Assembly (NCBI RefSeq): GCF_037975245.1
Contig: NC_092577.1
Coordinates: 23,524,398 to 23,588,397, forward strand
Reading direction: 5' to 3'
Length of the DNA: 64,000 bases
Source of the DNA: Apostichopus japonicus
Lineage: Eukaryota; Echinodermata; Holothuroidea; Aspidochirotida; Stichopodidae
Shown here: positions 1 through 11,935 of the stretch, in pieces
How positions within the stretch are numbered: position 1 is the stretch's first letter
Layout: the number at the start of each line of letters is the position of its first letter
Position numbers and translations under genes: made by a program
Notes under the pieces: model-generated
The model's database searches: none
What the model saw: only the letters and a program-made list of their open reading frames with translations
What the model was told of the DNA's origin: nothing

Positions 1-1020
1 TACAGAATGTGCAGTATGGACTAATAGTGTATATTGACAAATAATATAGCTAAGGAAACGGATGTATACAAATTTTAAGACAATGACATCATCATGTCTA
101 TTCCATGCTCACACCCTAGCCCTGTCTCCTTTATTTCAAGTACAAGTGTAACTTCTTTCCCTTCAATAACCCTGCAGTGCACGAATACAAGTATTACCAT
201 ATATGGAACTTCGCCTTTAACCTTTTCAACAGACTGTGTTGCCTTTAGGACATATAAAATAATTAATCACAACTTTAACCTTATACTCAGGGGAGAGTTT
301 GCTGACAGTGGAGGGCATGTTTGCGAGGTGCACGTTGACTGTCAACCACATATATAGCCTAGCCTTTTAAGTTCTAGTAGTAATGTACATATAACCGTAT
401 TCCTTTGGATTTGAACAGTTACAGTTTTACCTTAGACAGGCCTGTAGCCACAGTGGAGGGGGGTTGTTACATGAATCCCCATCTTTTTTTTTAATTTTCT
501 AAAATGATAAGGTTGTAAATATACAGCAAAGAGAATACAAATATAGGTGAAAAATGGAGCAGTTTGCATCATTTGGCATCTAAAACCGCTCGCTTTAAAT
601 CCCTCCCTAGGTGTGCCCCCTCCACCAGGACCCCCACCCTAATTTTTTAGTGTGTACAACATATTGTCATTCGTTATGTGTAACGCAATTGTCATTCGTT
701 TTTGTAACACCCAAAAATGCTCTTGCTACATATATGCCTAAGTTACAACTTACAAGCTTAGAAATGCATTGCAGCATGCTAAATGTTTCTAGACCTTGAT
801 CTTAAATTGGGGGAAGTTTGTGAAGGGGCTACGAGATTGGAATTTAGAGAGGAGAATCTGCCAGGGTTTGTATATCGAGGGGACGAGTTTGCTGGACTGG
901 CAACTGGTCATTATTAATAATAACATGCCTACTGGTAGATAACGGTATGTATGTGGCAATATTACTAGGCCTAGCCTAGACCTAGAGTAATTCTATTTCT
1001 CAACCTAGATAATGTACTAC
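1..1020. other. No gene recognised
   Basis: AT-rich sequence with only short open frames that have low-complexity or hydrophobic translations. I see no conserved domain, RNA gene or element terminus. A pyrimidine-rich stretch near 610-650 and T-runs are the only local features. Confidence 0.5.
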
Positions 1021-1022
1021 TA

Positions 1023-1187
1023 CTAGGCAGACGTACCATGCACTGCACTTTGAACATCTTTGTTTCGAAGGTTGTATTCTTTCCTCCGACTCTTTACAGT
1101 CCTTTCAGAGCATCCCAAGTACTCTGCAATCTTCCTGTTCGTGTAACCCAAGTAAATATATTGCTTAAATTGGTCGATTTCCGCCAT
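1023..1187 (-). CDS. Small ORF with helix-turn-helix-like domain (54 aa)
   Basis: The ATG at 1187-1185 has a favourable context (ACAGACATGG) and the frame runs 54 codons to TAG. The middle of the protein reads GYTNRKIAEYLGCSERTVK, which looks like a DNA-binding helix-turn-helix (first helix, turn at LGCS, recognition helix ERTVKSRRKEY). Such N-terminal domains occur in transposase or integrase-like proteins and their domesticated relatives. That assignment is by pattern only. No downstream catalytic domain is visible nearby, so it may be a first exon, a relic, or chance. Confidence 0.35.
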   Translation of the reverse strand: MAEIDQFKQYIYLGYTNRKIAEYLGCSERTVKSRRKEYNLRNKDVQSAVHGTSA

Positions 1188-1319
1188 GTCTGTCGACTAA
1201 TAGCTCGGTAAATATTAATTGTTATACGTGCGTATAGTAGAAGTTAGCATATGCGGCGCAAGTTGAATTTCGAGCGAAAAGTTATTTCATTTACATCACG
1301 TTGAGCAATTGTTGAACAG

Positions 1320-1735
1320 CGCCGATGGCAGCAACGTAAGTAGACAACGGAACCAACTTTAGACGGCAACGTAGGTTTAGACAACAACGTAAGTTTAGAC
1401 AACAGAACCAACTTTAGACGGCAACGTAGGTTTACACAGCAACGAAAGTTTAGACAACAACGTAAGTTCAGGCAGCAACGGAAGTTTAGACAACAACGGA
1501 AGTTTAGACAACCACGAAAGTTTAGACAACAACGAAAGTTTAGACAACGGAAATTTAGGCAACATCGTAAGTTTAGGCAACAACGAAAGTTTAGGCAACA
1601 ACAAAAGTTTAGATAACAACGTAAGTTTAGGCAAGAACGTAAGTTTAGACAGCAACGTAAGTTTAGGCAACAACATGGTAAAAACAACAGCAACAACTTT
1701 AGTTTAGACAGCAACAAACTTAGTTTAGACAACGA
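1320..1735. repeat. 18-bp minisatellite
   Basis: A tandem array of a roughly 18-bp unit (consensus AACAACGWAAGTTTAGAC) with many point variants such as gtaag, gaaag and ggaag. The first 100 bp and last 60 bp are less regular. Because 18 is a multiple of three, the minus strand carries a 172-codon open frame of CCLNLR/CCLNFR repeats. I treat this as a by-product of the repeat. It abuts the 5' side of the family A copy at 1764. Confidence 0.85.
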
Positions 1736-2019
1736 AATAAGATTGCCCTTTTCGCGTTCCATATTCGTGGAGTGCAGACGTGTTTTTTGCTCTCGCTCTC
1801 CATATACTACAGCTTGTAGTAGATATCTACTATATTCTACTGTATTGCACTGTACCGTGCTTCCCGCCAGGCGGGCGTGGTATTTTCTGTTAGTACGTAC
1901 GTGCGTGGGTGCGTGCTACAGGCGTTGTTTCTTTTCAACATATCGTTCTTACTTTACTGTCATTACTTTTCTTTTGGTTCGTTCCTTGCTCCTCCGAGGC
2001 CTAGCCACCTTGCGATATC

Positions 2020-2354
2020 ATGGCGTCGCGCCGTGATAGCCGTATTGTTAAGTTAACTTTCACCGGTGAACAAGCGGTTCCACCGGTGCAAGTGTTCAGT
2101 ATTTGGAAAAGTAAGGGTGTTGCGGTTCCTGGAGAGGTTGACGCTTTGCAGGCTCTCCAGGGTCGTAACACGTATGACTTACGGTTCACCAGTGACGTGA
2201 CCCGGCAGAAGGGTGTCACGTTGCTGAGTAATGTCGATGGTTTGACAGTTACGGCATACGAACGTTCCGTATGGACGTAGGACTAGAGGTGCGTCAGGAA
2301 CTTGTCACAACTGTTTTAGGTCGGTTTGGGGCTGTCAAGGCTACCAAAGTGTGC
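2020..2354 (+). pseudogene. ORF1 (gag-like) N-terminal part of the outer A copy
   Basis: Starts MASRRDSRIVKLTFTGEQ, like the intact ORF1 at 53364. A small deletion near 2273 (GTATGGACG against GTATGGGTAACTATC in the intact copy) shifts the frame and gives an early stop at 2278-2280. Homology continues to 2354, where the inner A element interrupts it. The rest of ORF1 resumes at 3719. This part is the RNA-binding region upstream of the zinc knuckles, and it cannot be functional. Confidence 0.8.
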
Positions 2355-3543
2355 GTCGTGGTCGGATCAGAATATCAAAATTAATGCTATATGGTTCGGC
2401 TACGATGCACCTGGTGATGTCACCTGGAGCGAGAGGGCTGAGGTATTTGAGAGCAGGCTCGAAACCTTTGGCACCCGCTGGCTTTCGATCCTAGGGAAAG
2501 TCACCGTAGTTAATCGTTTTGTTTCGCCCATCTTGTGGTACCCGGGCGCGGTGTATCCAATTCCGCGTCGCGTCCTGGTGCGGTTGGAGAGAGCGATATT
2601 TTCATTTATTTGGTCGGGTGGTACAGAGCTTGTCAAAAGGGCGGTAATGTACCAAAAACTGGAGAAGGGTGGGTTAGGGGTGGTTCATCTGGGAAGTAAG
2701 TTAACTTGTTTGTTATTTAAGCAGTTGTTTGTAGCGGTAACTGACCCAGGGTTGCCTTGTTCATATTTTCTACGTTTTTGGGGCGGTTTGCACCTGCGTC
2801 GATGGGTCCCGGCGCTGTTTAGCAACAGAGAACCGCATAGTAGTACTCCAAACAGGGTGGTGCGTGTCATTTGCTCCGCTCTGATTGAGTTGCCCCCTGT
2901 TGACCTGTCACAGCCGGCCCTCGTTCACAGTTCGTTGCGGGATAGGGCCTTGAATGCAATTTTTGTACAGGGACGTCATCCTGTCGAAGTATGGCGTTCG
3001 GTGCATTCAAGGCTGAATGGTTGCAGGCTCCGTGACCTTGCATGGAGAATTGCACACGGTGCCTTGGTGACCAATCTGAAAAGGTATCACTGGCGATTGG
3101 GTGATGGACTGTGCCCGAGGACCGGCTGTGACAGCTTAGAGAGTACTGCCCATGTTTTTTGGCATTGCCCCTTTGTTTTGAACTTGTGGGAGTGGTTTCA
3201 GTCCTGGACCGACCGTTTAACGGGAGACCGTTCCTGGTCGGTAGGACAGGGTTTTGTTTTGTATGGATTAGATCCTCCAGTTTGTTCCGTTGCTGTGTTG
3301 CAGCGTATTATTTATGTTTGTTCTGTTGTAAAAAAACTTATTTGGAGGAATAGATGTGATGTTGTTTTTAGGGGGAAATTTGCCAGTTGGCAGGCAGTCC
3401 TGGAGGCGGTGAAGTCTGACATTCGCCTTCAGGTTGAAGGCGATTTTCGCCGTTTATCTAGGGCTGCCTTTTTTGGACGGTGGTGTGCTGGGGAAGGGTG
3501 TTTTGTTTCGCTGCGTGCTGGTCGTCCTTTTGTAGTTTTTTAA
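2355..3543 (+). pseudogene. ORF2 C-terminal third (inner A copy)
   Basis: Open reading of about 396 codons that lacks a start codon and the catalytic domains, because the copy is 5'-truncated. It contains the post-RT thumb/connection region and the C-terminal CCHC-type motif CPRTGCDSLESTAHVFWHC (C-x4-C-x7-H-x4-C), typical of L1/Tx1 ORF2 proteins. It is nearly identical to the C-terminus encoded at 56685-57868. The open frame reflects youth rather than function. Confidence 0.85.
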
Positions 3544-3706
3544 TATTTCAGTGGGGGGTTGGGCGTTTTGTCTCTGCAGGTCGGTGAGCGTATGTACTTT
3601 TTTTGGCTCGCTTGACCTGAGGTTCGTTTGTAAGAATGGGATGGTTTGGTAGTGCCGTTTGGCCGTGACGTTTTGTATCCCGTATGACGGGTCACGTAAA
3701 AAGCAC
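2355..3706 (+). mobile_element. 5'-truncated family A copy inserted in ORF1 of another A
   Basis: Flanked by a perfect 12-bp target duplication ACCAAAGTGTGC (2343-2354 and 3707-3718). It begins in the RT C-terminal region and ends CGTAAAAAGCAC. It reads open to the ORF2 stop at 3541-3543 and differs from the intact copy at 56686-58028 at only a handful of sites by eye (for example 2381, 2848, 3228), so it is a young insertion. Length is 1352 bp. Removing it restores ORF1 continuity in the outer copy. Confidence 0.9.
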
Positions 3707-3718
3707 ACCAAAGTGTGC

Positions 3719-4483
3719 TCCTACGCACAGGCCCCTGGGGTTTTGAACGGGCACCGACAGGTTCGGATCGACCTAAAGCAGGACATTCACTCCTTCCTGT
3801 TTATTGCCGGGCATAAAGCTCACGTGCGTTATCCCGGTCAGCCCCGCACCTGCTTCAGGTGTGGGGAGACCGGGCACGAAGCCAAGAGCTGCCCAAACAA
3901 AAAGTGTGGGCCCTGCCTTCGTCTTGGGCATGATACCTCTGCTTGCCCAAGCGAAGTTGTGTGCTCACTCTGTGGGAAGGAGGGACATGTTTTTCGCGCT
4001 TGTCCCTCCTCTTATGTGTTTATGACAAAGAGCGGGGGTCAATCAAAGTCGCAGAGTTCTGACGCACCTACTGCCTCGGAGGAAGCTCCACGCAAGGAAG
4101 GGGAACCGGGTGAGGATTCGCCTTCCGCACCTGGTTCACCCTCCCCCGTAGTTGCAGACCCTAACCCCGTGCCCGCACCGAGAAAGTCTCCACCAGCTTC
4201 CCCCATCAACTCGTTCAGTTCCGTCCCCAGTCCGTCGCCGGTATCGCCAGATCCGGAGACTCTGTCCGACGGCGACTCCGGGGACTCGGTAGTCATCGGG
4301 TCTCCGGAGGCTCTGTCTGACAGCGACTCCGGAGACTCGGTGATCGTAGAGCCGAAACGTGCCACCGGGACGAGCTGGTACGACGAGATGGGGGAACCCT
4401 CTCTAAAAAGGTCAAGCGACGACTCAGACGACGATATGTCGTCTAGAGCTCGCTTGAAGCTTACAGAACCGTCATCGGCGTAG
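3719..4483 (+). pseudogene. ORF1 C-terminal part of the outer A copy: three CCHC knuckles
   Basis: Continues ORF1 after the inner insertion (CSYAQAPGVLNGHRQVRIDL). Three C-x2-C-x4-H-x4-C zinc knuckles are visible: CFRCGETGHEAKSC, CGPCLRLGHDTSAC and CSLCGKEGHVFRAC. A Pro/Ser/Asp-rich tail follows. In the family, this protein packages the LINE RNA. The stop TAG at 4481-4483 lies just before the ORF2 start, as in the intact copy. It is separated from its N-terminus by the inner A element. Confidence 0.85.
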
Positions 4484-4503
4484 TTTTGTCTCATTGCCCT
4501 CTC

Positions 4504-5701
4504 ATGGCCCATACATTTTCAGTTGCCACTTTCAACGTCAATGGCATGAGGGATCATCGCAAGCGCAGTCGCATTTTCCAATATTGTATTTCAATGGAGG
4601 TCGACTGCGTTTGCCTGCAAAAACACATATTTTGGAAGATGTCCCTCTATGGGCTTATGAGTGGGGTGGTGGGCTGCATGCTTCGTTTGGTTCGTCTTCA
4701 TCCTGTGGCACTGTCATCCTTCTGTGACCTCGTCAGGCGGGTTGTGCCACTAGGGTGGAGACGGATCACGAGGGCCGATTGGTTTGCATTCTGTTCAAGT
4801 ATCCACAGGGTAACATCTCCCACTGCAATGTGTATGCTCCCAATCGGCCTTCTGCTAGACGATAATTTTTTAACACGCTACCTTCCTTTGTTCCTGGTAG
4901 TGCACCATGTGTCATGGTCGGAGACTCTAACTGTGTCCCAGACTCGGGTCTTGACAGACTCGGGACTTCTGTGTCTGCTAGTCCTGACGCTGGGATCACA
5001 GAGCTGGACAGATTCACTTCGGCACACCTTTTAGCCGATGTCTGGAGGTATATGCACCCGTGTAGTACGGCGTATACGTGGGTGAGGCCGAACGGAGAAG
5101 ATGCCTCCAGGATAGATCGAGTGTATGCGCCCGTAAGTTTTAAATTTTCGGGTTGCGAGACGCTCAGCTGTCCGCTCTCTGACCATGACACTGTAGTAGC
5201 ACGTTTTGTTTTGCCTTCCATTTTCCCGATCGGGCGGGGGTGATGGGGGTTGGTGATTGGGTGATGGACTGTTCCCAAGGACCGGCTGTGACATCTTAGA
5301 GAGTACCGCTCATGTTTTTTGCCATTGTTGCTTTGTAGTAAACTTCTGGGAGTGGTTCCAGACCTGGACCGACCGTGTTACGGGAGACCGTTCATGGTCG
5401 GTAGGGCAGGGCTTCATTTTATATGGGGTAGACCCTCCAGTTTGTTCCGTTGCTGTGTTGCAACGCATTATTTTTGTTTGCTGTATTGTGAAAAAACATG
5501 TTTGGCGGAATAGATGTAATGTGGTTTTTAGGGGGAAATTTGCCAGTTGGCAGGCAGTCCTGGAGGCGGTGAAGTCTGACATTCGCCTTCAAATTGAAGG
5601 CCATTTTCGCCGTTTATCTGGGGCTGCCTTTTTTAGACGCTGGTGTGCTGGGGAGGGGTTTTTCGTTTCGCTGCGTGCGGATCGTTCTTTTGTAGTTTTT
5701 G
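4504..5701 (+). pseudogene. ORF2 relic of the outer A copy (endonuclease plus C-terminus, RT deleted)
   Basis: Begins MAHTFSVATFNVNGM, the first APE-endonuclease motif. A deletion near 4618-4635 (LQKHIFW in place of LQETHIL) and other frameshifts break the endonuclease. DRVYAPVSFKF and SDHDTVVARF mark its C-terminal half near 5110-5215. Around 5240 the sequence jumps to the C-terminal GDWVMDC.. region corresponding to about 57421 of the intact copy. The entire RT, including its YADD box, is therefore missing. It cannot be functional. Confidence 0.85.
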
Positions 5702-5866
5702 GAATGTTTGAGTGGGGGGTTGGGCGTTTTGTCTCTGCAGGTCGGCGGGCGTATGTTTTTTTTTTGGCTCGCTTGACCTGAGTTTCGTTTGTCAGAATGG
5801 GATGGTTCGGTAGTGCCGTTTGGCCGTGACGTTTAGTATCCCGCATGGCGGGTCACGTAAAAAGCA

Positions 5867-7776
5867 CTGTGACACTAATTTAAATAAAGTGCTGTGATAT
5901 ACTTGTTGTAAAGCAGTTCAAAACAAGCTACTTAATGAAAGTTACCATCGAAGTCAAGGCATTCCTTCTTGATGGATTTTTAAGCTGGAAGCGAGCCCGA
6001 GATGCTTTTAAATCGCATGATAAAAAGTGAAATACATCGTTCAGCTCCAGAAATTCTTTTAAACTTATCAAAAAAAGATATTATTTCACAACTGGATTAC
6101 CATCATCATAGTGACCAAGAAAACGCACGGGACGCTCTAATAAAGATAGTCACTTCAATTAGGTATTTGGCTTCGGAAGGTTCTGCTTTACGAGGAAAAG
6201 AGCACGACAGTAGGAAGTTCAAGAAACTTTTGCGCTTACGAAGTGAAGATGACAGAAACCTTGCTGCTTGGTTAGGAAGAAAACACAATTATACACAAAG
6301 TGACATTGTCAACGAGATCCTTGAAATAATGGGGCATGATATAGTGCGGGATATCTATTCAGTTTGGCATAATTTGTGATGGAACACAGGATATATCCGT
6401 TACATTACATCAAATTTTCCGATTTGCGAAGATTGTATTGGGCTATATAGTCAAGGCGACACAACAGGAGCAGGACTCGCTGAGATGTTAAAAGATATTT
6501 TGCTAAGAGTGCAATTACCAGTGGCAAATTTCATAACACAAACGTATGACGGGGCCGGAAATATGGCCGGGGAATACAACGGATGTCAGGCAAATATAAA
6601 GAGGGTCGAACCTCTATGCATATACACACATTGTGGTCCACATGTTTCACACTTGGTGACTTCCAAGTCTATTGAAAAATCGGTTACAATGCGGGCTGCC
6701 CTGGATTGCGTTCAAGAGCTCGGGAAATTTTCCAATCATTCTGGCAAATTGAGAGAACTTTACTCAAACTTGCCTTCAGAAGAAACAATGCAATCCCCTT
6801 CCTGACTGAGACCAATTTGCCCAACAAGATGGCTGACCCGTGCGCCTGCGGTCGTAGCAGTATTAAGCAATTACGCAGCAGCGTTAACTGCGCTTAAGAA
6901 GGCTGCGGACATGTTTGGCTCGACGTCGGGTGCCCGTGCTAGTGGGCTGTATAATAATCTGATGAGTACCAAAACTCTGGTGGGTTTGAAAATGGCGCTG
7001 CCAATACTTCAAGTAATGGAGTCTTTCAATAAGTCACTACATGGGAAGAACCAGACCGTTTTCAGGGATGTTTGCTGTGGTGGAATCCCTGAAAAGAGAA
7101 CTTCAGGAGGATACGTTCCACAAAATATTTGTAGAAGCAGAAGAAATGGCAGGAGAGTCTTTCTTTGGAGGAGTTGTCTCTACCACGGGTTCGCAAGATT
7201 CCAATGAGAATTGAAGGTGCTGCAACACACAATTTTAACACTGTAGAGGAGTATTATCGACCTCAATATTTCCAACTTTTGGACGCCGCACTCGCAAATC
7301 TGGATGCATATTTCATATCAACGGATCTTACGGAATATGGAAAACTAACCGATATGCTAGAACTGGGGTGTACAATGCCGTTGTATCTGAACGCTACCCG
7401 GAACTGACTGCCGACTTAGAACAGGAACTTGCTTTCTTTCATAGGAACTTCACAGTTACGCACATCAGTGACCTTGAAGATGAATTTGAATTGATGACCC
7501 CCAGAAGTCCGAAGGATGTTTCAACAAGTTGAACGATTACTTCGAATCATCCTCGTCAATCCAGCCAGTTCTTGTACAGCTGAGAGATCATTTAGTTCAT
7601 TGAGGCGACTAAAGACATGCTTGAGAAGCACGATGACACAATCAAGACTCAACCACCTCATGCTGTGCAATGTACGCAGTGACCTACTGGAGAAGATGGA
7701 CTCCCAAATTATCGCGGAGAAATTCATTTCTAATAAACCAGATGCACGGAGAAAAGTATTCGGATGTTTCAAGTAG
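5867..7776 (+). pseudogene. hAT-superfamily transposase relic (ZMYM1-like)
   Basis: Homology starts right after the A element's 3' end. A GFLSWKRARDAFKSH segment (5970-6015) is typical of the TTF-type zinc-finger tail. Next come a DUF4371-like block (6002-6379) and the catalytic-core motif TYDGAGNMAGEYNGCQANI near 6543-6598. The C-terminus has the hAT dimerisation region with NPASSCTAERSFSSLRRLK (7558-7614). Several frameshifts and stops break it into at least five pieces. In the family this enzyme excises and inserts DNA with 8-bp target duplications. Neither TIR is recognisable here and the N-terminus is absent, so it is dead. Confidence 0.85.
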
Positions 7777-7789
7777 GAAGGTAGGTCAC

Positions 7790-10700
7790 ACAAGGTACGT
7801 CGCTACCGATCACTGATAGTCTTGGGTTGATGAATGGGTTCCCCGTATGTAGTCCATGAGCTAGCATACATTTATTGCACGTCTCAAATACCAAAAGTTT
7901 GACTATATAAATGGATAGAGGTGGTTTGAGAACGCTGGAATTAACAGTTAAAAAAAATTGGAAAAAAAATGTTTTCAAAATGCTGCGTGTAGCCGCGTGG
8001 TCCCTCAGACGAGGACGTTAAATGGAAGTTTATATATATATTTATTCACTTTCGTAACGGTTTTCCTAAGTTCACACTTGCCACTTCCTCCCCTTCCACT
8101 GGCTGATTTTGCACTCCAACGACTGATGCTGCTCATCATACCTTTAGTTGACCCTGTTCGCCTTTCTCCAGCACAATATTCTATTTCATCTGCTTTGTTT
8201 ATTTCTTGTTATCTGTTTGTCTGGGAGCTAATGCAGAACCCAGCGGTCGAACCAGGAGGGCATGCAGGACTCCCTGTTCAGTCTTGTTTGTGTATTCCAT
8301 TGTTGTTGTTGTTGCGTCAACTTGCGTGTAGCTCCCACCACATATTAATGGGACCCCACGCCCAACTGCCCAAAGGGCGGTGAAGGAAGGTGGAGATGGA
8401 CTAATTTCTTGTTTTATATCGGCTCATTATGATGTTTGTATTTGATAAATACTGTTTTTCATTTAAAACCGTGAAATATTAAAATGAATAATCCATTTTT
8501 TATCATAATTGTGTGTGGGAAAAGCAATTTCCGGCAATCTGGGTGGTACATCTGTCCCAAAAAAATCGGGTGGGGGTACATCTGTCCCAAAAAAATCGGG
8601 TACGCTCTGCGCGAACCCATGGTCGCGCTCCGCTTAGATAGTCACGTCCCCACCAATTTTCAAAACAAACGGTGCCCTTGATATGACGTAGACCTTGTAT
8701 AGACCGAGCCTATAGGGTAGCATTGTTAGTACATGTAGTGAGTTACAACTCCCGCCGGGTATGTTAGGATTTCATCGCATTTATCCATGTCATTTGTCGT
8801 ATTCCACTGCAGTATCGTGAGTTCGTGATACATGTGTTATATTGTCTGTTATGTTTGTTCCGGCATCTGCATGGTCCAAAGAGTGGAATAAAACGGTACT
8901 ATATAGCGATCGGACGTTTTATTTCGTTACTTGACTGTCTTGTGATTGTGGGATGTTACTGGTGAAGGCCTGTTTCAAGTAGACCTAACTCTATGGAATG
9001 ACACCGAGTCACGGTAGTATTTCGCCCAGAATTTAACGAGAAGCGTGGATTTGGATATTCACTGCTAAATTTGGTTTATTGACAAGGATACTTTTTCTGT
9101 GTTCAGCTTAGTCATGTATATGCTACCCTGGTCGATTCAGGCCAGCGTCTTCTCTTAGTTCTTCGATTACGTTTAGTTGTTGTTGTTTTTTTTTGGGGGG
9201 GGGGTTCGCTGACAGTAACGTAAACCATTTTCTCATCACTTATCACGCATGAGGCATGTTCAGTTTGCGGTATCTTGCGATCAAATTGTATTACGGAATC
9301 TGCAAGCTGCTTGCATGTACGTACCTATTGACGCTCCGCTATGTAAACGATGCCTCCACTTGAGTGGAAAGTTTGCTAATAAAATAACACATTTTACTAA
9401 ATTTCCTGCTTAATTTTTCTTCAAACTAGTCGTTTACCTTCATATGTTCTTGTTTTAAGGTAACTGCTTTCCAAACGCTCGAATTTAGAAGTCATATACA
9501 CTACAATTGTTCGCTATCTGTGTATAAACAGTGCCTAGTTCAGCGTTTGATTTTCGCGGTATAGCAATTATGACATCACACGGTGAGCAGAGTGTGTCAA
9601 TCTCTGTTTTCAGACATTCCAGAGGTTCATGTGACGTGACTACCCAAAATGTCAATTTTCTTGGTCGTCTTTTGATGGGTTATAGTAGGTTGTCAAAGAT
9701 TACTTATTTGCACATGTTGATTATGGGTATGTAAACTAGCAAATTAATGGAAACCCCCCCCCCCCCCCAAAAAAACCAAAAAATATATATATATATATAG
9801 TTGCTCCATAGTTGCTCTTAAAACAGATAAGTCCATTAGAACGATCAATAATGTGTTAGTTCTACCAACACTGAGATTTTAGTAATCCACTAGACAATGT
9901 TTCTACTGCATTGTGCAATGTGTGACCTAAATAGTACACACTATTACCATGCTAACCACATAAATTATTGGAATAATAGAAAAGAATATAATGGACCCAG
10001 CACACTTTATAGTAGATTAGTCTTTTAGCATTACATCTTAAAATGAGTAGATTATAAGACTAATTGCAGAATACTGTACCATGTAACTAAATATCACGGT
10101 GTTTCCTTGAAATTAAATGTGATAAATGTTGTAGAACATAAAATGGTGGCATTCACAATTATTGGTGACATTGATTTGTGTATGTTGTCCTTGATTTTCT
10201 GATTAAACAACGGTGATAGCAAACTATCATGTTATGAATGCATCAGTATGTGAACATTACCCTTCACTACTTCAACAAAGGACCCTGTAGAGCTAGTGTA
10301 GCTACTTTCTGAGAAGGCTGTTGAGTTTTGACTTCTATTTGGAAAACTTACTTATATGACTTTACACTACAGTAACCAGGAAAAGGGGGTAGCCGTTACC
10401 GTTTTTACTACCAAGTTGGTGGTATTAGGCAATACTCTATTTTGGGATAGAAAGAGTTTAAATTTATGCATACATTTTTTCTTTGCAAGTGAAGAATTAT
10501 CCAAAGTGGCTATGCGGATTGACAAGCAAAGTAAAAACCCTAGCCTATGCATATTAGACTTTAAAAAGTAAAAGAACCCAATGCCTTAGTAACCCTTGCT
10601 CAGACAACAACAAAAAAGACAAAAATGAAATGGCTACACAAATTAGTAGTCTATAACTTAGAATGACCATACAGGCAGATATGCAGTTAACTTTCAAGTT

Positions 10701-11400
10701 GGCAGACTAATTTATTTGTTGCAAGGAACTCTATAATTGTGCTGGTAAAGTAAAGTAGGAAATGAAAACAGTTTCTTTATTGAGTATATAGGCCCCTGTC
10801 GCTCACGTACCACACTGCATACTAGACTGACTGTTACAAAATAAGTATGCTCTTTACAGGAAATAACAAAATTGAGGTAGGCCCTGGTGCATCATTGTAC
10901 ACTACACACTACAGTAGTTCTACTTTTGCTCCGCTCATGAGAACTTGGATTTGTTTCAAGTTCTACTTTCTTGTGGGGTGATCTCCCTGCCAATCCATGT
11001 CCATATTACACTGATGTAGGCTAAGGCCTATTCATATTTGCAAAGCTACCGAATCATAAACCAAACACATATGATACCGCAAAGTTCCGTACTGATCATG
11101 CTTACTAGGCATATATGAGCAGAAAAGCATAAATAACACTTCAAAAAATGTTCGCATGAAGTAGCATGGACACTGCGAAGTTCGGACACCTAAGCCTTTA
11201 AACACCCAAAACCAATATATCACAGTAAAAATCACCTGAAAATATACTTGATATGGTTGGGTAATTTTGGAGATAAAAATATCTGTAGCTTCTAAGTTTT
11301 TCGTGCAACTGGCTCTTGCTGTAGGTTGTCATGGTGAAATCGTGTATTTCTTAGGGTGTCCGAACTTCTCAGTGTTCCAAACTTCGCAATACTGACTATA
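7790..11400. other. Long intergenic stretch without recognisable genes
   Basis: Mostly AT-rich DNA with homopolymer runs (G-run near 9197, C-run near 9754, TA repeat near 9784-9799). One dispersed repeat copy is at 8524-8645. Short open frames here have no domain I recognise. Purine-rich simple sequence starts at the right end. Confidence 0.5.
8524..8645 (+). repeat. Dispersed repeat R1, copy with internal 30-bp duplication
   Basis: Carries the R1 signature GCAATTTCCGGCAATCTGGG ... GTACGCTCTGCGCGAACC ... GCGCTCCGCTTAGATAG, shared with copies near 11936, 43066, 44092 and 48650. A segment GTACATCTGTCCCAAAAAAA.. is duplicated in tandem at about 8546-8602. R1 has no coding capacity and behaves like a non-autonomous element fragment. 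Confidence 0.7.
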
Positions 11401-11429
11401 CTACTACAGTACTTAGGTGCGTATCCAGG

Positions 11430-11545
11430 GGGGCGTTGGGGGCGCGCGCCCCCCGGGTAAGAAAAAGAGAAGAAAAAAGGAAAAAAGAGGGGAAAAAGAG
11501 GAGGAGAGGAAGGAAGGGAAAAGAAAAAGAAGAAGGAGAAAAGGA
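11430..11545. repeat. Polypurine tract next to a GTATCCAGGGGGGCG motif
   Basis: About 95 bases of A/G-only sequence (11459-11551) preceded by a G/C-rich stretch resembling the TIR-like motif GGATCCAGGGGGG of other repeats in this window. The open frames here (Lys/Glu-Arg rich on plus, Phe/Leu/Ser rich on minus) are compositional artefacts. Confidence 0.7.
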
Positions 11546-11935
11546 GGGAGTAAAAGTAAAACGCGAAGACACCGGGAAGAGAAAGAGGAACAGTGACATC
11601 ATTACAGCGCTGAAGGGTAGCCAGTGACGGATCAATTATTTCGTAAAAGTGTGCCTCACCCTACCCCTTACACCGACAACTCCATTTTTTTTACGTTTCC
11701 ATTTTCCTCTCTCACTAATGATCTATATATATACTATATATGGTCTATCATAACGCGTGTGTAGAATTGTGCTATGAAACCAACTGTGGCTGGTCTCGAA
11801 CTCGACCGTGTCGTCGGGGAACATGACGCATTTTGGGATGGGTGCGGTCGCCCCCCATTTTAGCATTTTTTTAAATGATATCGCTAAGTAATTTCAAAAT
11901 AGAAAGTGCTTAGATGCAACTTACAAGGCCTGGGA

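Larger units (their letters stand above)
1764..5866 (+). mobile_element. Family A LINE (L1/Tx1-like), decayed, carries a second A insertion
   Basis: From TTCGTGGAGTG onward it matches the 5' leader of the intact copy at 53153-58028, and it ends with the family 3' terminus CGTAAAAAGCAC. ORF1 is split by another A copy (2355-3706). ORF2 has frameshifts and an internal deletion near 5235-5250 that joins the endonuclease region directly to the C-terminal part, removing the whole RT. The first bases of the 5' end differ from other copies, and I found no convincing TSD. It sits against a hAT transposase relic that starts right after its 3' end. Confidence 0.85.

Noticed and set aside
1244-1762. 172-codon Cys/Leu/Arg repeat ORF
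   Set aside because: Made wholly by the 18-bp minisatellite. No non-repeat domain.
7958-8383. 141-codon hydrophobic ORF
   Set aside because: Low-complexity, no homology that I recognise, lies just after the hAT relic.
11396-11635. Hydrophobic Phe/Leu/Ser ORF on minus and Lys/Glu ORF on plus
   Set aside because: Result of a polypurine tract.
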